DNA of 64,000 nucleotides from assembly GCF_017744045.1 (NCBI RefSeq), contig NZ_JAGHRD010000003.1. One strand, 5' to 3'. Below the pieces are notes generated by a model. The model had not been told where the DNA came from. It saw nothing but the letters and a program-made list of their open reading frames with translations, and made no database searches. Positions 19,757-29,032 of this stretch are shown here, in pieces. The position numbers and the translations under genes are program-made. The stretch is from Pelagimonas sp017744045 (GTDB lineage: Bacteria; Pseudomonadota; Alphaproteobacteria; Rhodobacterales; Rhodobacteraceae). Every line of letters begins with the position of its first letter. The first letter of the stretch is position 1.

Positions 19757-20632
19757 CTAGGACCTGTTGACAAAACGCAGCGCGATGCCGCCGAGTTTGG
19801 CCATATCAGATACCACAAGAGCGCCGTCGCGCTGGTGCAGCATGACACCCGCGGCGGCTTGCTGAACTTGCGCCAGGTCTTTAACCCGCACATCCAGCCC
19901 CGCGATGCGTGGACCGCTGGCGAGGAAATCATCGGGCAGCTCCACGCCCAATAGCGCATTGACCTGCGCCGGGGTGCCGATGCGCCAATACCCGTTTGTG
20001 GTCGCCACCCGATCAAAGCCCAGCGCGTCTTTGCCCGGGTTTTCACCGTGAAGGGCGCAAAGCCAATCCAGCACCGGTGCCACATCCTCGGCTGCAATGG
20101 TCACCGCTTCGAACCCGTGCGCGCCGTTCGGATGTGTCATCCGGTCAGGAAACTCCAGCAGGTCGCGGCGATGTTGCTGGCAGGCAAAAACCGAGAGCCG
20201 CGGCATATCGGCGTTGTGAAAGATCTTGAGCGTGGTTTTGGTCCGATCTGGCTGCCCATCGGCGCGGCGCACGTCGCGACCAAAATTCACCGTTCCCGTA
20301 CAGGGGATATTGCGCGCGGCCAGCTCGGCCTCGGCCTGCGCGGCATCTTCGGTGAACAGCGCGGTCAGGGCCACGCCCTCGGACAGGTTCAAAAACCGTT
20401 CCACATGGCGGCCAAAGCGGAACCCGCCGGCTTCATACCCGTCCAAGAGCGACGGATCGCCAATACTGACGATCTCAAGGATCTGGTGATGGAACAGGGC
20501 CAGCGCCGTTGAGGTCCCCCAAGGGTGTTGCCCTGGCGGCGCGATAAAGAACCCCAAAGCGCGATAGGTGGCAATTGTCTGCTCCAGATCACGCACTGCG
20601 ATCAAGGGGTGGTCAATGCCCAGAAAAGCCAT
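19757..20632 (-). CDS. VOC-superfamily (glyoxalase-like) protein
   Basis: 291 residues from the ATG at 20632, chosen because AGGAGG lies just upstream. MAFLGIDHPLIAVRDLEQTIATY opens like a vicinal-oxygen-chelate domain and the layout (two ~130-residue halves, each beginning with an H/D-x-hydrophobic strand) fits the Glyoxalase_3-like group. These are metal-dependent dioxygenases, isomerases or binding proteins for small metabolites. It is the last gene of a LysR-linked operon behind a hydroxyacid-type dehydrogenase and an aldehyde dehydrogenase, so it probably acts on the same unknown compound. Confidence 0.8.
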   Translation of the reverse strand: MAFLGIDHPLIAVRDLEQTIATYRALGFFIAPPGQHPWGTSTALALFHHQILEIVSIGDPSLLDGYEAGGFRFGRHVERFLNLSEGVALTALFTEDAAQAEAELAARNIPCTGTVNFGRDVRRADGQPDRTKTTLKIFHNADMPRLSVFACQQHRRDLLEFPDRMTHPNGAHGFEAVTIAAEDVAPVLDWLCALHGENPGKDALGFDRVATTNGYWRIGTPAQVNALLGVELPDDFLASGPRIAGLDVRVKDLAQVQQAAAGVMLHQRDGALVVSDMAKLGGIALRFVNRS

Positions 20633-20672
20633 TCTTATCCTCCTGCCCGAGCGGCGGTCACCGCTGCAAAAC

Positions 20673-22187
20673 TCACTCGCTCGGCGCATAGCCAAAGGCC
20701 ACGCGCGGCACCTCGGCGGTTTCGACCCAGACGCTTTTGGGTGCGGTGTATTCCATCAACACATCCGTACCAGAAGAACGCCCAAAGCCCGATGAGCGGG
20801 ACCCACCAAAGGGGGTGGAGACGTGGATGGCCTTATATCCGTTCACCCAAAAGGTCCCGGCGCGCACATTGGCAGCCATGCGATGGGACCGCCCCACATC
20901 CCTGGTCCAGACCGCCCCGGCCAGGCCGAAATCGGTGCTATTGGCGATGCGCACGGCGTCCTCTTCATCCTCAAAGCTAAGCGCGGTGACGACCGGGCCA
21001 AAGATCTCGCTCTGGGCGGCATCGGCAGTGGGCGGAAGATCGGCCAGGATCGTTGGCGGAACAATCAGCCCGTCGCCCTCATGGCCCGGCGCAGCCATGA
21101 CCTGTGCGCCATCCTTGGCGGCCTGGCTGACCATGGCGCTGACATGCTCAAACTGGCGGCGATTGCTGATCGGGCCGATTTCCGTGCTTTCGTCCAAGGG
21201 GTCACCCAGCTTGAGCTGCGCCATGCCATCGGCAACCATCTGAACAAATCTCTCGCGAATTGAGGCCTGCACTAAAAGCCGAGACCCGGCGACACAGCTT
21301 TGCCCCGCCGAGGCAAAAATCGCCGCCTGCGCGCCTTTGCACGCGGCCTCGAGATCGGCATCTTCAAAGACGATATTGGCGGATTTCCCGCCCAGTTCCA
21401 GCACCACAGGCTTGAGTGCTCGACCGGCGGATGTTGCCACGATCCGGCCCGTGGCAGGCGAGCCGACAAAGACCACCTTGCGCACCGTATCATGGGCGAT
21501 GGCCGCCTCTGCGGCTGTGGGGCCCAGACCGGCCAGCACGTTGATCAACCCTTTGGGCGCGCCTGCCTCTTCGCAGATCGCCGCCAGCGCGATCGAGGTT
21601 ACCGGCGTCAATTCACTGGGTTTCAACACCACGCCATTGCCGCAGGCCATGGCCGGAGCAATCTGCCAACCCGCTGTAAACATGGGGGCATTCCACGGGG
21701 TGATCTGAAAGATCACGCCCAAAGGTTCGCGGATCGTATAGTTCAGATGACCGGATGGCACCGGAATAACCTGGCCGTGCAACTTGTCCGTATAGCCCGC
21801 ATAATAACGGAACATTTCCGACACTTTGGCAATTTCGACCCGGCAATCGCGGATGGGCTTGCCCGCGACCACCGCCTCGACCTGGGCCAGCATTTCCAGC
21901 CGGTCATCGACCAGCGCCGCGATCTTTTGCATGACAATTCCGCGACCCGCAGCGGTAAAGCCGGTCATCCACACCCGTTGCGCCACATCGGCGGCTTTGC
22001 AGGCATGGTTGGCAATGTCGGCCCCGCAATCGTGATATTGTGCCAGGACCACGCGCGCATAGGGATCTTCGAGCGAGATCACCTCCCCTGCACCGGCGAC
22101 AAAGGCCCCGTCGACATAGCTATGAGGCGTTTCGGGCAGACCTAGATCAGCACAAAGCGTTTTGTAATGAGACAAGCGATCAAGCAT
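20673..22187 (-). CDS. NAD(P)-dependent aldehyde dehydrogenase
   Basis: 504 residues from the ATG at 22187 (MLDRLSHYKTLCADLG); this start overlaps the end of the upstream dehydrogenase gene by eight bases, while the longer frame is not supported. Key features are ITPWNAP, the cofactor loop FVGSPATGR, the general base in LELGGKSANIV and the catalytic cysteine in AGQSCVAGSRL, followed by EIFGPVV. It resembles the betaine-aldehyde/gamma-aminobutyraldehyde dehydrogenase branch, but substrate cannot be told. With the neighbouring 3-hydroxyisobutyrate-dehydrogenase-like enzyme it could oxidise an alcohol, then the aldehyde, to an acid. Confidence 0.92.
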   Translation of the reverse strand: MLDRLSHYKTLCADLGLPETPHSYVDGAFVAGAGEVISLEDPYARVVLAQYHDCGADIANHACKAADVAQRVWMTGFTAAGRGIVMQKIAALVDDRLEMLAQVEAVVAGKPIRDCRVEIAKVSEMFRYYAGYTDKLHGQVIPVPSGHLNYTIREPLGVIFQITPWNAPMFTAGWQIAPAMACGNGVVLKPSELTPVTSIALAAICEEAGAPKGLINVLAGLGPTAAEAAIAHDTVRKVVFVGSPATGRIVATSAGRALKPVVLELGGKSANIVFEDADLEAACKGAQAAIFASAGQSCVAGSRLLVQASIRERFVQMVADGMAQLKLGDPLDESTEIGPISNRRQFEHVSAMVSQAAKDGAQVMAAPGHEGDGLIVPPTILADLPPTADAAQSEIFGPVVTALSFEDEEDAVRIANSTDFGLAGAVWTRDVGRSHRMAANVRAGTFWVNGYKAIHVSTPFGGSRSSGFGRSSGTDVLMEYTAPKSVWVETAEVPRVAFGYAPSE

Positions 22188-23040
22188 TGGAGCGTTTCCG
22201 GTATTTGTAAATTTCGTTGAAATCGGCACTGTCATCCAGCATGTCACGGCTTTGTTCCCAGATCGCCGCGATGACTTCGGTTGCGGGCAGGGAAATGCCC
22301 AGCCGGTCCGCCAAACCGGTGGCAAGGCCGACATCCTTGCGCATCAACCCCATGGTAAAGCCCGAGTCATAGGCCTCGTTGGTGATCCATTTCGGGAAAT
22401 TCACCTCACTGACGCCAGACCGGCCCGATCCGGCATTCACACCGGCCAAAAGCTCGGCCAGGGAAATGCCCGCCCGTTCGGCCATTTGCGCCATTTCGCC
22501 CATCAAAACCAGGTTGGCCGCGCAGAGCAGGTTATTGGCGATCTTGACCGTATGCCCGGCCCCGGATGGGCCGATATGAAGCAGTTTGCCGGTCATTTTC
22601 TCTAACAGCGGGCGCACCTTGGCAAAGGCATCTTCGTCTCCGCCAACCACCATGGTCATGGTGCCCGTGCGCGCCCCCAAAGGCCCACCGCTGACTGGGC
22701 CGTCAAGGAAATGATAGCCGTTATCGCTGGCTATGGTCGACAGACGCTTGGTCGTATCCGGTTCCGAGGTCGAGGTGTCGATCACGATGGTGCCCGGGCG
22801 CAAATGTGGCCCAAGCTCGGCCATCACCGCCTCGACAATGGCGGCCTTGGGCAGGGACAGAATGATGGTTTTGCAGGCCAGGCCCAGGACCTCCAGTGAG
22901 GCCGCAACCGATGCCCCCTTGGCCTGCACCCGCGCGCGCGCCTCGGGCATGGTGTCAAAACACAAGACCTCGCAATTCTGCTCCATCAGACGGGTCACAT
23001 ACCCGCCCCCCATCGCGCCCAGTCCAATAAGTCCGATCAT
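22180..23040 (-). CDS. NAD(P)-dependent beta-hydroxyacid dehydrogenase (3-hydroxyisobutyrate dehydrogenase family)
   Basis: 286 residues from the ATG at 23040, with GGAGG seven bases upstream. N-terminal Rossmann motif IGLIGLGAMGGGY; substrate loop DGPVSGGPLGARTGTMTM; catalytic lysine in the helix GAGHTVKIANNLL. These identify the beta-hydroxyacid dehydrogenase family (HIBADH, tartronate semialdehyde reductase, GarR). Natural substrates are small 2- or 3-hydroxyacids or semialdehydes. It is first of a three-gene operon following a lysR-type gene on the same strand, and a palindrome at 23114 lies in its promoter region. Confidence 0.92.
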   Translation of the reverse strand: MIGLIGLGAMGGGYVTRLMEQNCEVLCFDTMPEARARVQAKGASVAASLEVLGLACKTIILSLPKAAIVEAVMAELGPHLRPGTIVIDTSTSEPDTTKRLSTIASDNGYHFLDGPVSGGPLGARTGTMTMVVGGDEDAFAKVRPLLEKMTGKLLHIGPSGAGHTVKIANNLLCAANLVLMGEMAQMAERAGISLAELLAGVNAGSGRSGVSEVNFPKWITNEAYDSGFTMGLMRKDVGLATGLADRLGISLPATEVIAAIWEQSRDMLDDSADFNEIYKYRKRSNA

Positions 23041-23113
23041 GTGACCCTCCAAGTTTGGAGGCAGCGTAGGCGTGCAATAGGCGTGCGGGAATTGCGCAAG
23101 GAAAGGAAATTCG

Positions 23114-23128
23114 TTGCATAATGCGCAA
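23114..23128. promoter_or_regulatory. Candidate LysR-type operator upstream of the dehydrogenase operon
   Basis: TTGCATAATGCGCAA is an inverted repeat (TTGC-N7-GCAA) in the classic T-N11-A form of LysR boxes. It lies between the lysR-like gene and the operon it precedes. A related TTGC-N8-GCAA stands in front of the lysR-like gene itself. Confidence 0.5.
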
Positions 23129-23137
23129 CAATGGGAA

Positions 23138-24046
23138 CTAGTCCAGCGCCCTGAACGCCTGCATGGACCGCATCACATGGTTGGCCAAACGCATGGCGGC
23201 CTCGGGCAGCCTGCGCCCGTTACGCGCGATCAGAGCCACTTCGCCCCGGGCAAATTCCGGCACATCCAGCGGCAGGGTCACAATGGTGCCATCGGCGATT
23301 TCCCGGGCCACCACAAAGCTTGGCAGCACGCTGACGCCCAGCCCCTCGCGGACGAAATTGCGAATGGAGGCCAGGGAGTTCGCGCGCAAGGCAGCGGTCA
23401 TGTGAACGCCGTAAATCGTCTCGACCTGATGCACCATGGCCCCAATCCCGGTGCCCGGCATCAACAAAGCCGCCGGCATCGCCGCCAGCGCGTTGATCGA
23501 GACCGGGGTTTTGTGGTCTGCCCATTCGGAACCTGGGCTGGCCAGCAATTCCAGGGGTTGGATCGTACTGGCCAGAATTTTGCAATCCCGGTTGGGCTGC
23601 GCGTTAAAAACAAACCCCAGATGCGCCGTGTCATTCTGGATGTCCTGCATCACTGTTTCGGTCGAGCCGCTGCGCATGGCAAAGGTGATCCCGGGAAAGG
23701 CGGCCTTGAATCCGGGCAGCGCGTTTTTCATCAGATCACTGATAAACCCTTCGCCGACTGCCAGCGAAACCGTCCCCCGTTGGAGCCCGCGCAGGGCGTC
23801 AAATTCGGCGGTCAGGGCCTCAAACTCCGCCTCTTGCCCCCGCAGATGATTGAGAAGCAGCGCGCCCGCTTCGGTCGGCGTGACACCCTTTTTGCGCCGC
23901 TCCAGCAGTTGGATGCCAAGCTCGGTCTCAAGCGCGGTCAACCGACGGCTGATGGTCGACGGCTCCTGCCCCACAGCGATGGCGACCGCGCGAATGGAGC
24001 CTTCATTGCAGACCTGCATAAAGGTCTTGGTCAGCTTACCATCCAT
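23138..24046 (-). CDS. LysR-family transcriptional regulator
   Basis: 302 residues. The N-terminal winged helix-turn-helix (AVAIAVGQEPSTISRRLTALETELGIQLLER, then TPTEAG) is followed by the periplasmic-binding-like effector domain. It shares its strand with the dehydrogenase/aldehyde dehydrogenase/VOC operon and is the obvious candidate regulator. It is divergent from the large DUF4132 gene. The inducer is unknown. Confidence 0.92.
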   Translation of the reverse strand: MDGKLTKTFMQVCNEGSIRAVAIAVGQEPSTISRRLTALETELGIQLLERRKKGVTPTEAGALLLNHLRGQEAEFEALTAEFDALRGLQRGTVSLAVGEGFISDLMKNALPGFKAAFPGITFAMRSGSTETVMQDIQNDTAHLGFVFNAQPNRDCKILASTIQPLELLASPGSEWADHKTPVSINALAAMPAALLMPGTGIGAMVHQVETIYGVHMTAALRANSLASIRNFVREGLGVSVLPSFVVAREIADGTIVTLPLDVPEFARGEVALIARNGRRLPEAAMRLANHVMRSMQAFRALD

Positions 24047-24060
24047 CGCGCCCTACTGTG

Positions 24061-24076
24061 TTGCGTTAGTTCGCAA
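24061..24076. promoter_or_regulatory. Candidate autoregulatory LysR-type site
   Basis: TTGCGTTAGTTCGCAA (TTGC-N8-GCAA) sits 15 bases upstream of the lysR-like start, with further TCGCAA/TTCGCAA half sites to about 24107. It matches in style the palindrome at 23114. It is also within reach of the divergent DUF4132 gene promoter. Confidence 0.45.
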
Positions 24077-24195
24077 GTTTTGTCGCAAGTCTCGTCAAAA
24101 TTCGCAACACTGCGATCAGGCCTTGCCCCTATTTGGCTTGCACCTGCGCAGGGAATTATCAATTCTGACCCGGTAGTGATTTGAAGGACAGCACG

Positions 24196-27100
24196 GTGCG
24201 CAATATTATCTCCAGTTTTTTGAACCTGAATGCCTTTCCCTCCCCCTTGGTCAAAGACCTTGAACGCCTTGATTCCATACAGAAAGGGCTGGCCAGCAAA
24301 GCCTTGACCTATGTCTGCAAAGGCACCGAAGGATCGGTTCTTTCGACGCTTGCAAATGTGGACGCGGCCAGTGCCCTGGGCCTTGCAAACAATTACTCGG
24401 ATGAGCCGGGAGACAGGGCGCGACGTCTCTACATTGCCCGAGAGGCCAATGATGCAAGCCTGCTGGCGCGCTATGGCGAGGTGCTGGCCGCTGCAATGGG
24501 CGGCGAAAAGGACTATCTGGTCGGGTCAAAACATGTGCCGCTGAGCCTGCGGGTTTTGTTCACCAAGGCTGGAATGGGTCTGGTCGCATCGACGCGAACA
24601 TGGCCGCGCAAATTTATTGATGCGAAGTCAAGCGTCCTGACGCCCGAGTTTTGCCTGACCATATGCAATGCTTGCGGTGGCAGCGCGGCGGATCTGTTTG
24701 ACATTCTTTACAATAATGAGGGGCGCTGGGGCATAGTTGAAGATATCAGGGGGCTGACAGACATATTTGACTTCGCGCCCACCGCGCGCAGCCATGTCAG
24801 CGACTTTCTGATTGCCGGTCGCCGCATGGGGGCCAGCGGGCGGGTGGCGCTGATCAAACAGCTGCGCGACTGGAACATGCTCACCCTTCCCGAGGTGAAC
24901 GCCTATCTTGTCGATATGCTGGCGGATGGGGCCAAATCCGTACGGCAGGAAGCCATTCAGGCAATGACGACATTGCCCGAGGATCAGACGCTCGCCATTG
25001 CCAAAGACAAGCTCGCAACAGGGAATGTCAGCCTTCGCGGGGCCATTGTTGATCTGTTGACCGGGCTTAGATCGGACACGGGTTTTGCCCTTTTGCGGGA
25101 CCATCTGAAAACGGAAAAAACCGCCCGTATCAAGGCCGCCATTGAAAGCGCTCTGAGCGTCAAAGAGGTTACAGAGGCCGATGACACCGTGGATTTCGAC
25201 GGCACCAGCTATCTGGCCTTGGATGGCAGCCGGGTCGACATTCCACCGCGACGCCCCCTGTCCAAAGAGCCGAATGTCCAGTTCGGAGCCGAGGACCAAA
25301 AGGCGCTTGAGCAGATTATTGCCAAGGCAAACCAAGAGATTGACCAGCGCAATGCTGCACGCAAAGGAAAAATGCGATATGTCGAACCGCGGCTGAAAAC
25401 CTCGTTTGCCAAACAGGCGTTAAAGGTTCTGAACGGGCCGGTCGAGGATATTGCCAAAGAAAACCACACCAGCCTGTGGCAATTCCTGAATTTCACCTCA
25501 CGCGACACTTGGACCTTGGACGCCCTGACGCGCATGTCTCAGGATCGCGCATTGAGATTTGCCACCTCCGCCAACCGCGATTTCGATGCGGCGTTTAACT
25601 TGCATGAATGGGGGGCCATGCGAAGCTATCTCGTTCGCTATGTGACCGGCAGTGATGCGGATTATCGCAACCTCGAAGCTATCAATGTAGAGATGGGTGA
25701 AACCGACACTGGGCCTTGGGGCAATCGAAAAACGCGCAAGGCCAAACCCGGTGATCTGTTGCGCACCGAAATTGGCCGGGAATGGGCCGATTATGATGTG
25801 ATGGACCTGAACCGCGAGGCGATATGGCCCTTCCTGGCCGAAAGCTTTGACGTGTTCGACGAGGCCTTTGGTTTACGCCCAGCGGGTGAGCCCGTGCCGC
25901 GCAAAATTCGGGCTATCGCGTTCTTGCGCCTGCTCCCCAAAACCCCGCAACGCTATTACGGTCCTTTGTTAGAGATCGCGACGGGGGCCACCAAAACCGG
26001 ACGGGCCGAGGCAAGGGCCATGCTGCAAGGTGCGCCCGGCCTGGTTGATCGCGCCGTGGCCTTGCTTGACGACACCCGGCAGGACGCCCGTGCCGGGGCG
26101 GCTGAATGGTTGGCTGATCTCGGAGCCAAAGAGGCGATCAAACCACTGAAAGCCCGCCTGAACAAGGAAAAGTCCGATCTCGCCAAAGCGGCCATTCTAA
26201 CGGCCTTGTCGCGGTTGGACGTTGATCTCTCTGACTATGTCGGCCCCAAGGCGCTGTTGCTTGAGGCTGAAAAGTTGTTGAAGAAAGCCAAGTTTGACAA
26301 GCTCGATTGGCTGGTTGGCGATCACCTTCCGGCATTGAAATACAAGGGTGGGCAAAAGGTGCCACCCGAGGTGATCAAGGCCTGGGTTTTCCTTGCCAAC
26401 AAGCTGAAACAACCCGGCGGCAATGCGCTGTTTGACATCTATCTGGCGCAACTGGCCCCGCAGAGCGCGCGCACCCTGTCCACCTGGATCTTTGACGCCT
26501 GGATCAACTATGACACGGTGCGCCCCGGCGACGACGAGGCCAATGCCCATGCGGAACAACATGCCGATCGCAATTGGCAAAGCATGAAGCGCTGGATCAA
26601 GGATTACACCCGCGAACAGGCGTTCCGAGAGCTGTATAACGGGTTCAAGAGCCAATATTTGAATTCCGGGGCCGCAAGCAAAGGCGTATTGGCCCTGACC
26701 AAACAGGTGGACCCGGCCCATGCGGCGGCAACCATTCGCACCTATCTCAAACAGCACGGCTCGCGCACGTCTCAGGCGTCAGCGCTTTTGGACCTGCTAG
26801 CCGCCAAGGGTGATCCGGTCTCGTTGCAGATCGTGATTTCGGCGGCCACACGGCTGAAACAAAAAGGCGTTCAGGCCCATGCGGGCAAGCTGGTCGAAGC
26901 GGTGGCCGAGACCCGTGGCTGGTCCATGGATGAATTGACCGACCGGACCATCCCCACCGCTGGGCTGAATGATGACGGCATTCTGGAATTGCCCATTGGG
27001 GAAGAGGCGAAACCCTATTCCGCGCGCATGGATGACGCCTTTAAGCTTGTGGTGTTGAACCCCGATGGCAAGTCCATCAAAACCCTGCCCGCTGGTGATG

Positions 27101-27909
27101 ACGACAACACAAAGGCCAGCAAGAAACAGCTATCGGCGGCCAAGCGTGAATTGAAACAGGTCATCACCCTGCAAGGTGAACGCCTCTACGAGGCGCTATG
27201 TGCCGAACGGCGCTGGCAGATCGATGACTGGATGCGCGATTTTCGCCAACATCCTCTGATGGGCCGGCTGACCGAGCGGGTTATCTGGCTGGGCGAAGAC
27301 GCGCAGGGGCAGATCGTTTCAGCCTTCCGCCCGACGGCAGAGGGCGATTATGTTGATGCGGATGATAACGAGGTTGATCCGCTGCAATTCAGCACAATTC
27401 GCCTGGCGCATGGGGCCTTGCTGTCAGAGGCCGAAGCGCAAGCCTGGGAAAGCCATTTGGCCGATTACGAGGTCAAACCGCTCTTTGCGCAATTCGGTCG
27501 CCCGCTCCTGGCGCTTGAGGGCGAGATGAGCAAGGCCACGCAGATCGAGGACCGCAAGGGCTGGATAACCGACACGTTCAGTTTCCGCGGGGCCAGTTCA
27601 AAACTGGGATATGAACGCGGAGAGGCGCTGGATGGCGGCTATTTCAACGAATATGTCAAAACCTTCCGCAGCGCGGGGTTGTGCGCGGTGATCGAATTCT
27701 CGGGCAATTGCCTGCCCGAGGAAAACGTCGCCGCCGCCCAGATCAGCCTGGAATTTGTCAAACTGCTTGGCAACAACCGACGTGGACGCGCAATTCCGCT
27801 GTCAGATGTGCCACCCGTGCTGTTGTCGGAATGCTGGAACGATTACCGGGACATGGTCGCCAAAGGCGCGTTTGATCCCGATTGGGAAAAGAAAATGCCA
27901 TGGATGTAA
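24196..27909 (+). CDS. DUF4132 protein with HEAT-like repeats (YehI/MolR-like)
   Basis: 1237 residues from a GTG at 24196, chosen because AAGGA lies seven bases before it; an in-frame TTG at 24181 has no ribosome site. The N-terminal two thirds are alpha-helical with HEAT-like repeats (for example 230-320 and 610-690: DARAGAAEWLADLGAKEAIKPL). The C-terminal part (KQVITLQGERLYEALCAERRW, WQIDDWMRDFRQHPLMGRL, then ERVIWLG and FRPTAEGDYVD) is the DUF4132 domain. Size, domain and neighbours match E. coli YehI. The stop overlaps the next gene by ten bases. It could serve as a scaffold or target-recognition subunit of the MoxR/VWA machine downstream; that is inference. Confidence 0.85.
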   Translation: MRNIISSFLNLNAFPSPLVKDLERLDSIQKGLASKALTYVCKGTEGSVLSTLANVDAASALGLANNYSDEPGDRARRLYIAREANDASLLARYGEVLAAAMGGEKDYLVGSKHVPLSLRVLFTKAGMGLVASTRTWPRKFIDAKSSVLTPEFCLTICNACGGSAADLFDILYNNEGRWGIVEDIRGLTDIFDFAPTARSHVSDFLIAGRRMGASGRVALIKQLRDWNMLTLPEVNAYLVDMLADGAKSVRQEAIQAMTTLPEDQTLAIAKDKLATGNVSLRGAIVDLLTGLRSDTGFALLRDHLKTEKTARIKAAIESALSVKEVTEADDTVDFDGTSYLALDGSRVDIPPRRPLSKEPNVQFGAEDQKALEQIIAKANQEIDQRNAARKGKMRYVEPRLKTSFAKQALKVLNGPVEDIAKENHTSLWQFLNFTSRDTWTLDALTRMSQDRALRFATSANRDFDAAFNLHEWGAMRSYLVRYVTGSDADYRNLEAINVEMGETDTGPWGNRKTRKAKPGDLLRTEIGREWADYDVMDLNREAIWPFLAESFDVFDEAFGLRPAGEPVPRKIRAIAFLRLLPKTPQRYYGPLLEIATGATKTGRAEARAMLQGAPGLVDRAVALLDDTRQDARAGAAEWLADLGAKEAIKPLKARLNKEKSDLAKAAILTALSRLDVDLSDYVGPKALLLEAEKLLKKAKFDKLDWLVGDHLPALKYKGGQKVPPEVIKAWVFLANKLKQPGGNALFDIYLAQLAPQSARTLSTWIFDAWINYDTVRPGDDEANAHAEQHADRNWQSMKRWIKDYTREQAFRELYNGFKSQYLNSGAASKGVLALTKQVDPAHAAATIRTYLKQHGSRTSQASALLDLLAAKGDPVSLQIVISAATRLKQKGVQAHAGKLVEAVAETRGWSMDELTDRTIPTAGLNDDGILELPIGEEAKPYSARMDDAFKLVVLNPDGKSIKTLPAGDDDNTKASKKQLSAAKRELKQVITLQGERLYEALCAERRWQIDDWMRDFRQHPLMGRLTERVIWLGEDAQGQIVSAFRPTAEGDYVDADDNEVDPLQFSTIRLAHGALLSEAEAQAWESHLADYEVKPLFAQFGRPLLALEGEMSKATQIEDRKGWITDTFSFRGASSKLGYERGEALDGGYFNEYVKTFRSAGLCAVIEFSGNCLPEENVAAAQISLEFVKLLGNNRRGRAIPLSDVPPVLLSECWNDYRDMVAKGAFDPDWEKKMPWM

Positions 27910-28994
27910 GGCCAGAAACTGCCCAAAAACTGCCCGCCGAGCAGCGCTATCAGGATGAATTGGACCGGCTGCGCGCAGCGGATCAAGATCCCAAACCTGC
28001 CGGATGGGCCTTGTCTCCGCGCGCCGTGCGCCGGTTTATTCTGGGGGACAAGGCGGCACAGGTCAGCCGCAAATTCTATGGCGATGACCCGCTGGTAGAT
28101 CGCTGCATCGTCGCGCTGATGGGGCATCAAGGCCTGATGCTGGTGGGGGAACCGGGCACGGCGAAATCTCTGCTCTCCGAGCTGTTATCCGCAGCGATCA
28201 GCGGCAATTCGCGTCTGGTGGTGCAAGGCAGCGCCGGGGTGATCGAAGATCACCTGCGCTATGGCTGGAACTACGCCCTGTTGCTGGCCGAAGGCCCAAG
28301 CGAACGCGCGCTGGTTCCGTCACCGGTTCTGACCGCGATGCAAGAGGGCAAGATCGCCCGCATCGAAGAGCTGACCCGCTGCGCCCCCGAGGTTCAGGAT
28401 GCGATGATCTCGCTCCTCTCGGAAAAAACCGTGGCCATGCCAGAGCTTGGCGCGGGTCGCGAGGTGCGGGCGGAACGGGGGTTCAACGTGATTGCCACCG
28501 CCAACTTGCGCGACCTTGGCGTCAATGAAATGTCCAGCGCTCTGAAACGGCGGTTCAATTTCGAAACCGTCGCCCCAATCGCCGATGCGGCGTTTGAAAA
28601 GGAGCTGATCGCCCGCCAGGTCGGCGAACGGATGGCGGAATATGACATCGCAACTGAATTGCCCGAGGATGTGCTGGACGTTGTGGTGTCGGTGTTTCGC
28701 GACCTGCGCACCGGGCGCGCCCAAGATGGTGCCGTCGTGGCGCAGCCCAAATCCGTGATGTCCACCGCCGAGGCGGTGAACGTGGCGCATGGGGCCTTGC
28801 TGGATGCGAGCTTTCTGTCCGGAGAATCTCCGACCGGGGCCCATATTGCGCGGCAATTGCGCGGGGTGGTCTTTAAGGATGATGCTGATGATGCCCGCAA
28901 ATTGCGCGCCTATGTGGACACGATTGCCCGCGCCCGTGGCAGAACCAGCCGCGCCTGGGCCAGTTTTCACAAGACGGCCAAGGACGAAAGCTAG
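27900..28994 (+). CDS. MoxR-type AAA+ ATPase (YehL-like)
   Basis: 364 residues from the ATG at 27900, inside the end of the DUF4132 gene. Walker A is GEPGTAKS (83-90), and the central region (EGPSERALVPSPVLTAMQEGKI, then LTRCAPEVQDAMISLLSEK) has the MoxR-family presensor/Walker B layout; NVIATANLRDLG is sensor 1 and SSALKRRFNFE the arginine-finger area. MoxR ATPases act with VWA partners as chaperone-like remodellers, often for metal or cofactor insertion. Order and size match E. coli yehL. It is the energy source of the five-gene module. Confidence 0.92.
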   Translation: MDVRPETAQKLPAEQRYQDELDRLRAADQDPKPAGWALSPRAVRRFILGDKAAQVSRKFYGDDPLVDRCIVALMGHQGLMLVGEPGTAKSLLSELLSAAISGNSRLVVQGSAGVIEDHLRYGWNYALLLAEGPSERALVPSPVLTAMQEGKIARIEELTRCAPEVQDAMISLLSEKTVAMPELGAGREVRAERGFNVIATANLRDLGVNEMSSALKRRFNFETVAPIADAAFEKELIARQVGERMAEYDIATELPEDVLDVVVSVFRDLRTGRAQDGAVVAQPKSVMSTAEAVNVAHGALLDASFLSGESPTGAHIARQLRGVVFKDDADDARKLRAYVDTIARARGRTSRAWASFHKTAKDES

Positions 28995-29032
28995 GGCCCT
29001 GACCCCAGAGGCTGGAAAGAAATAAGCTGATC

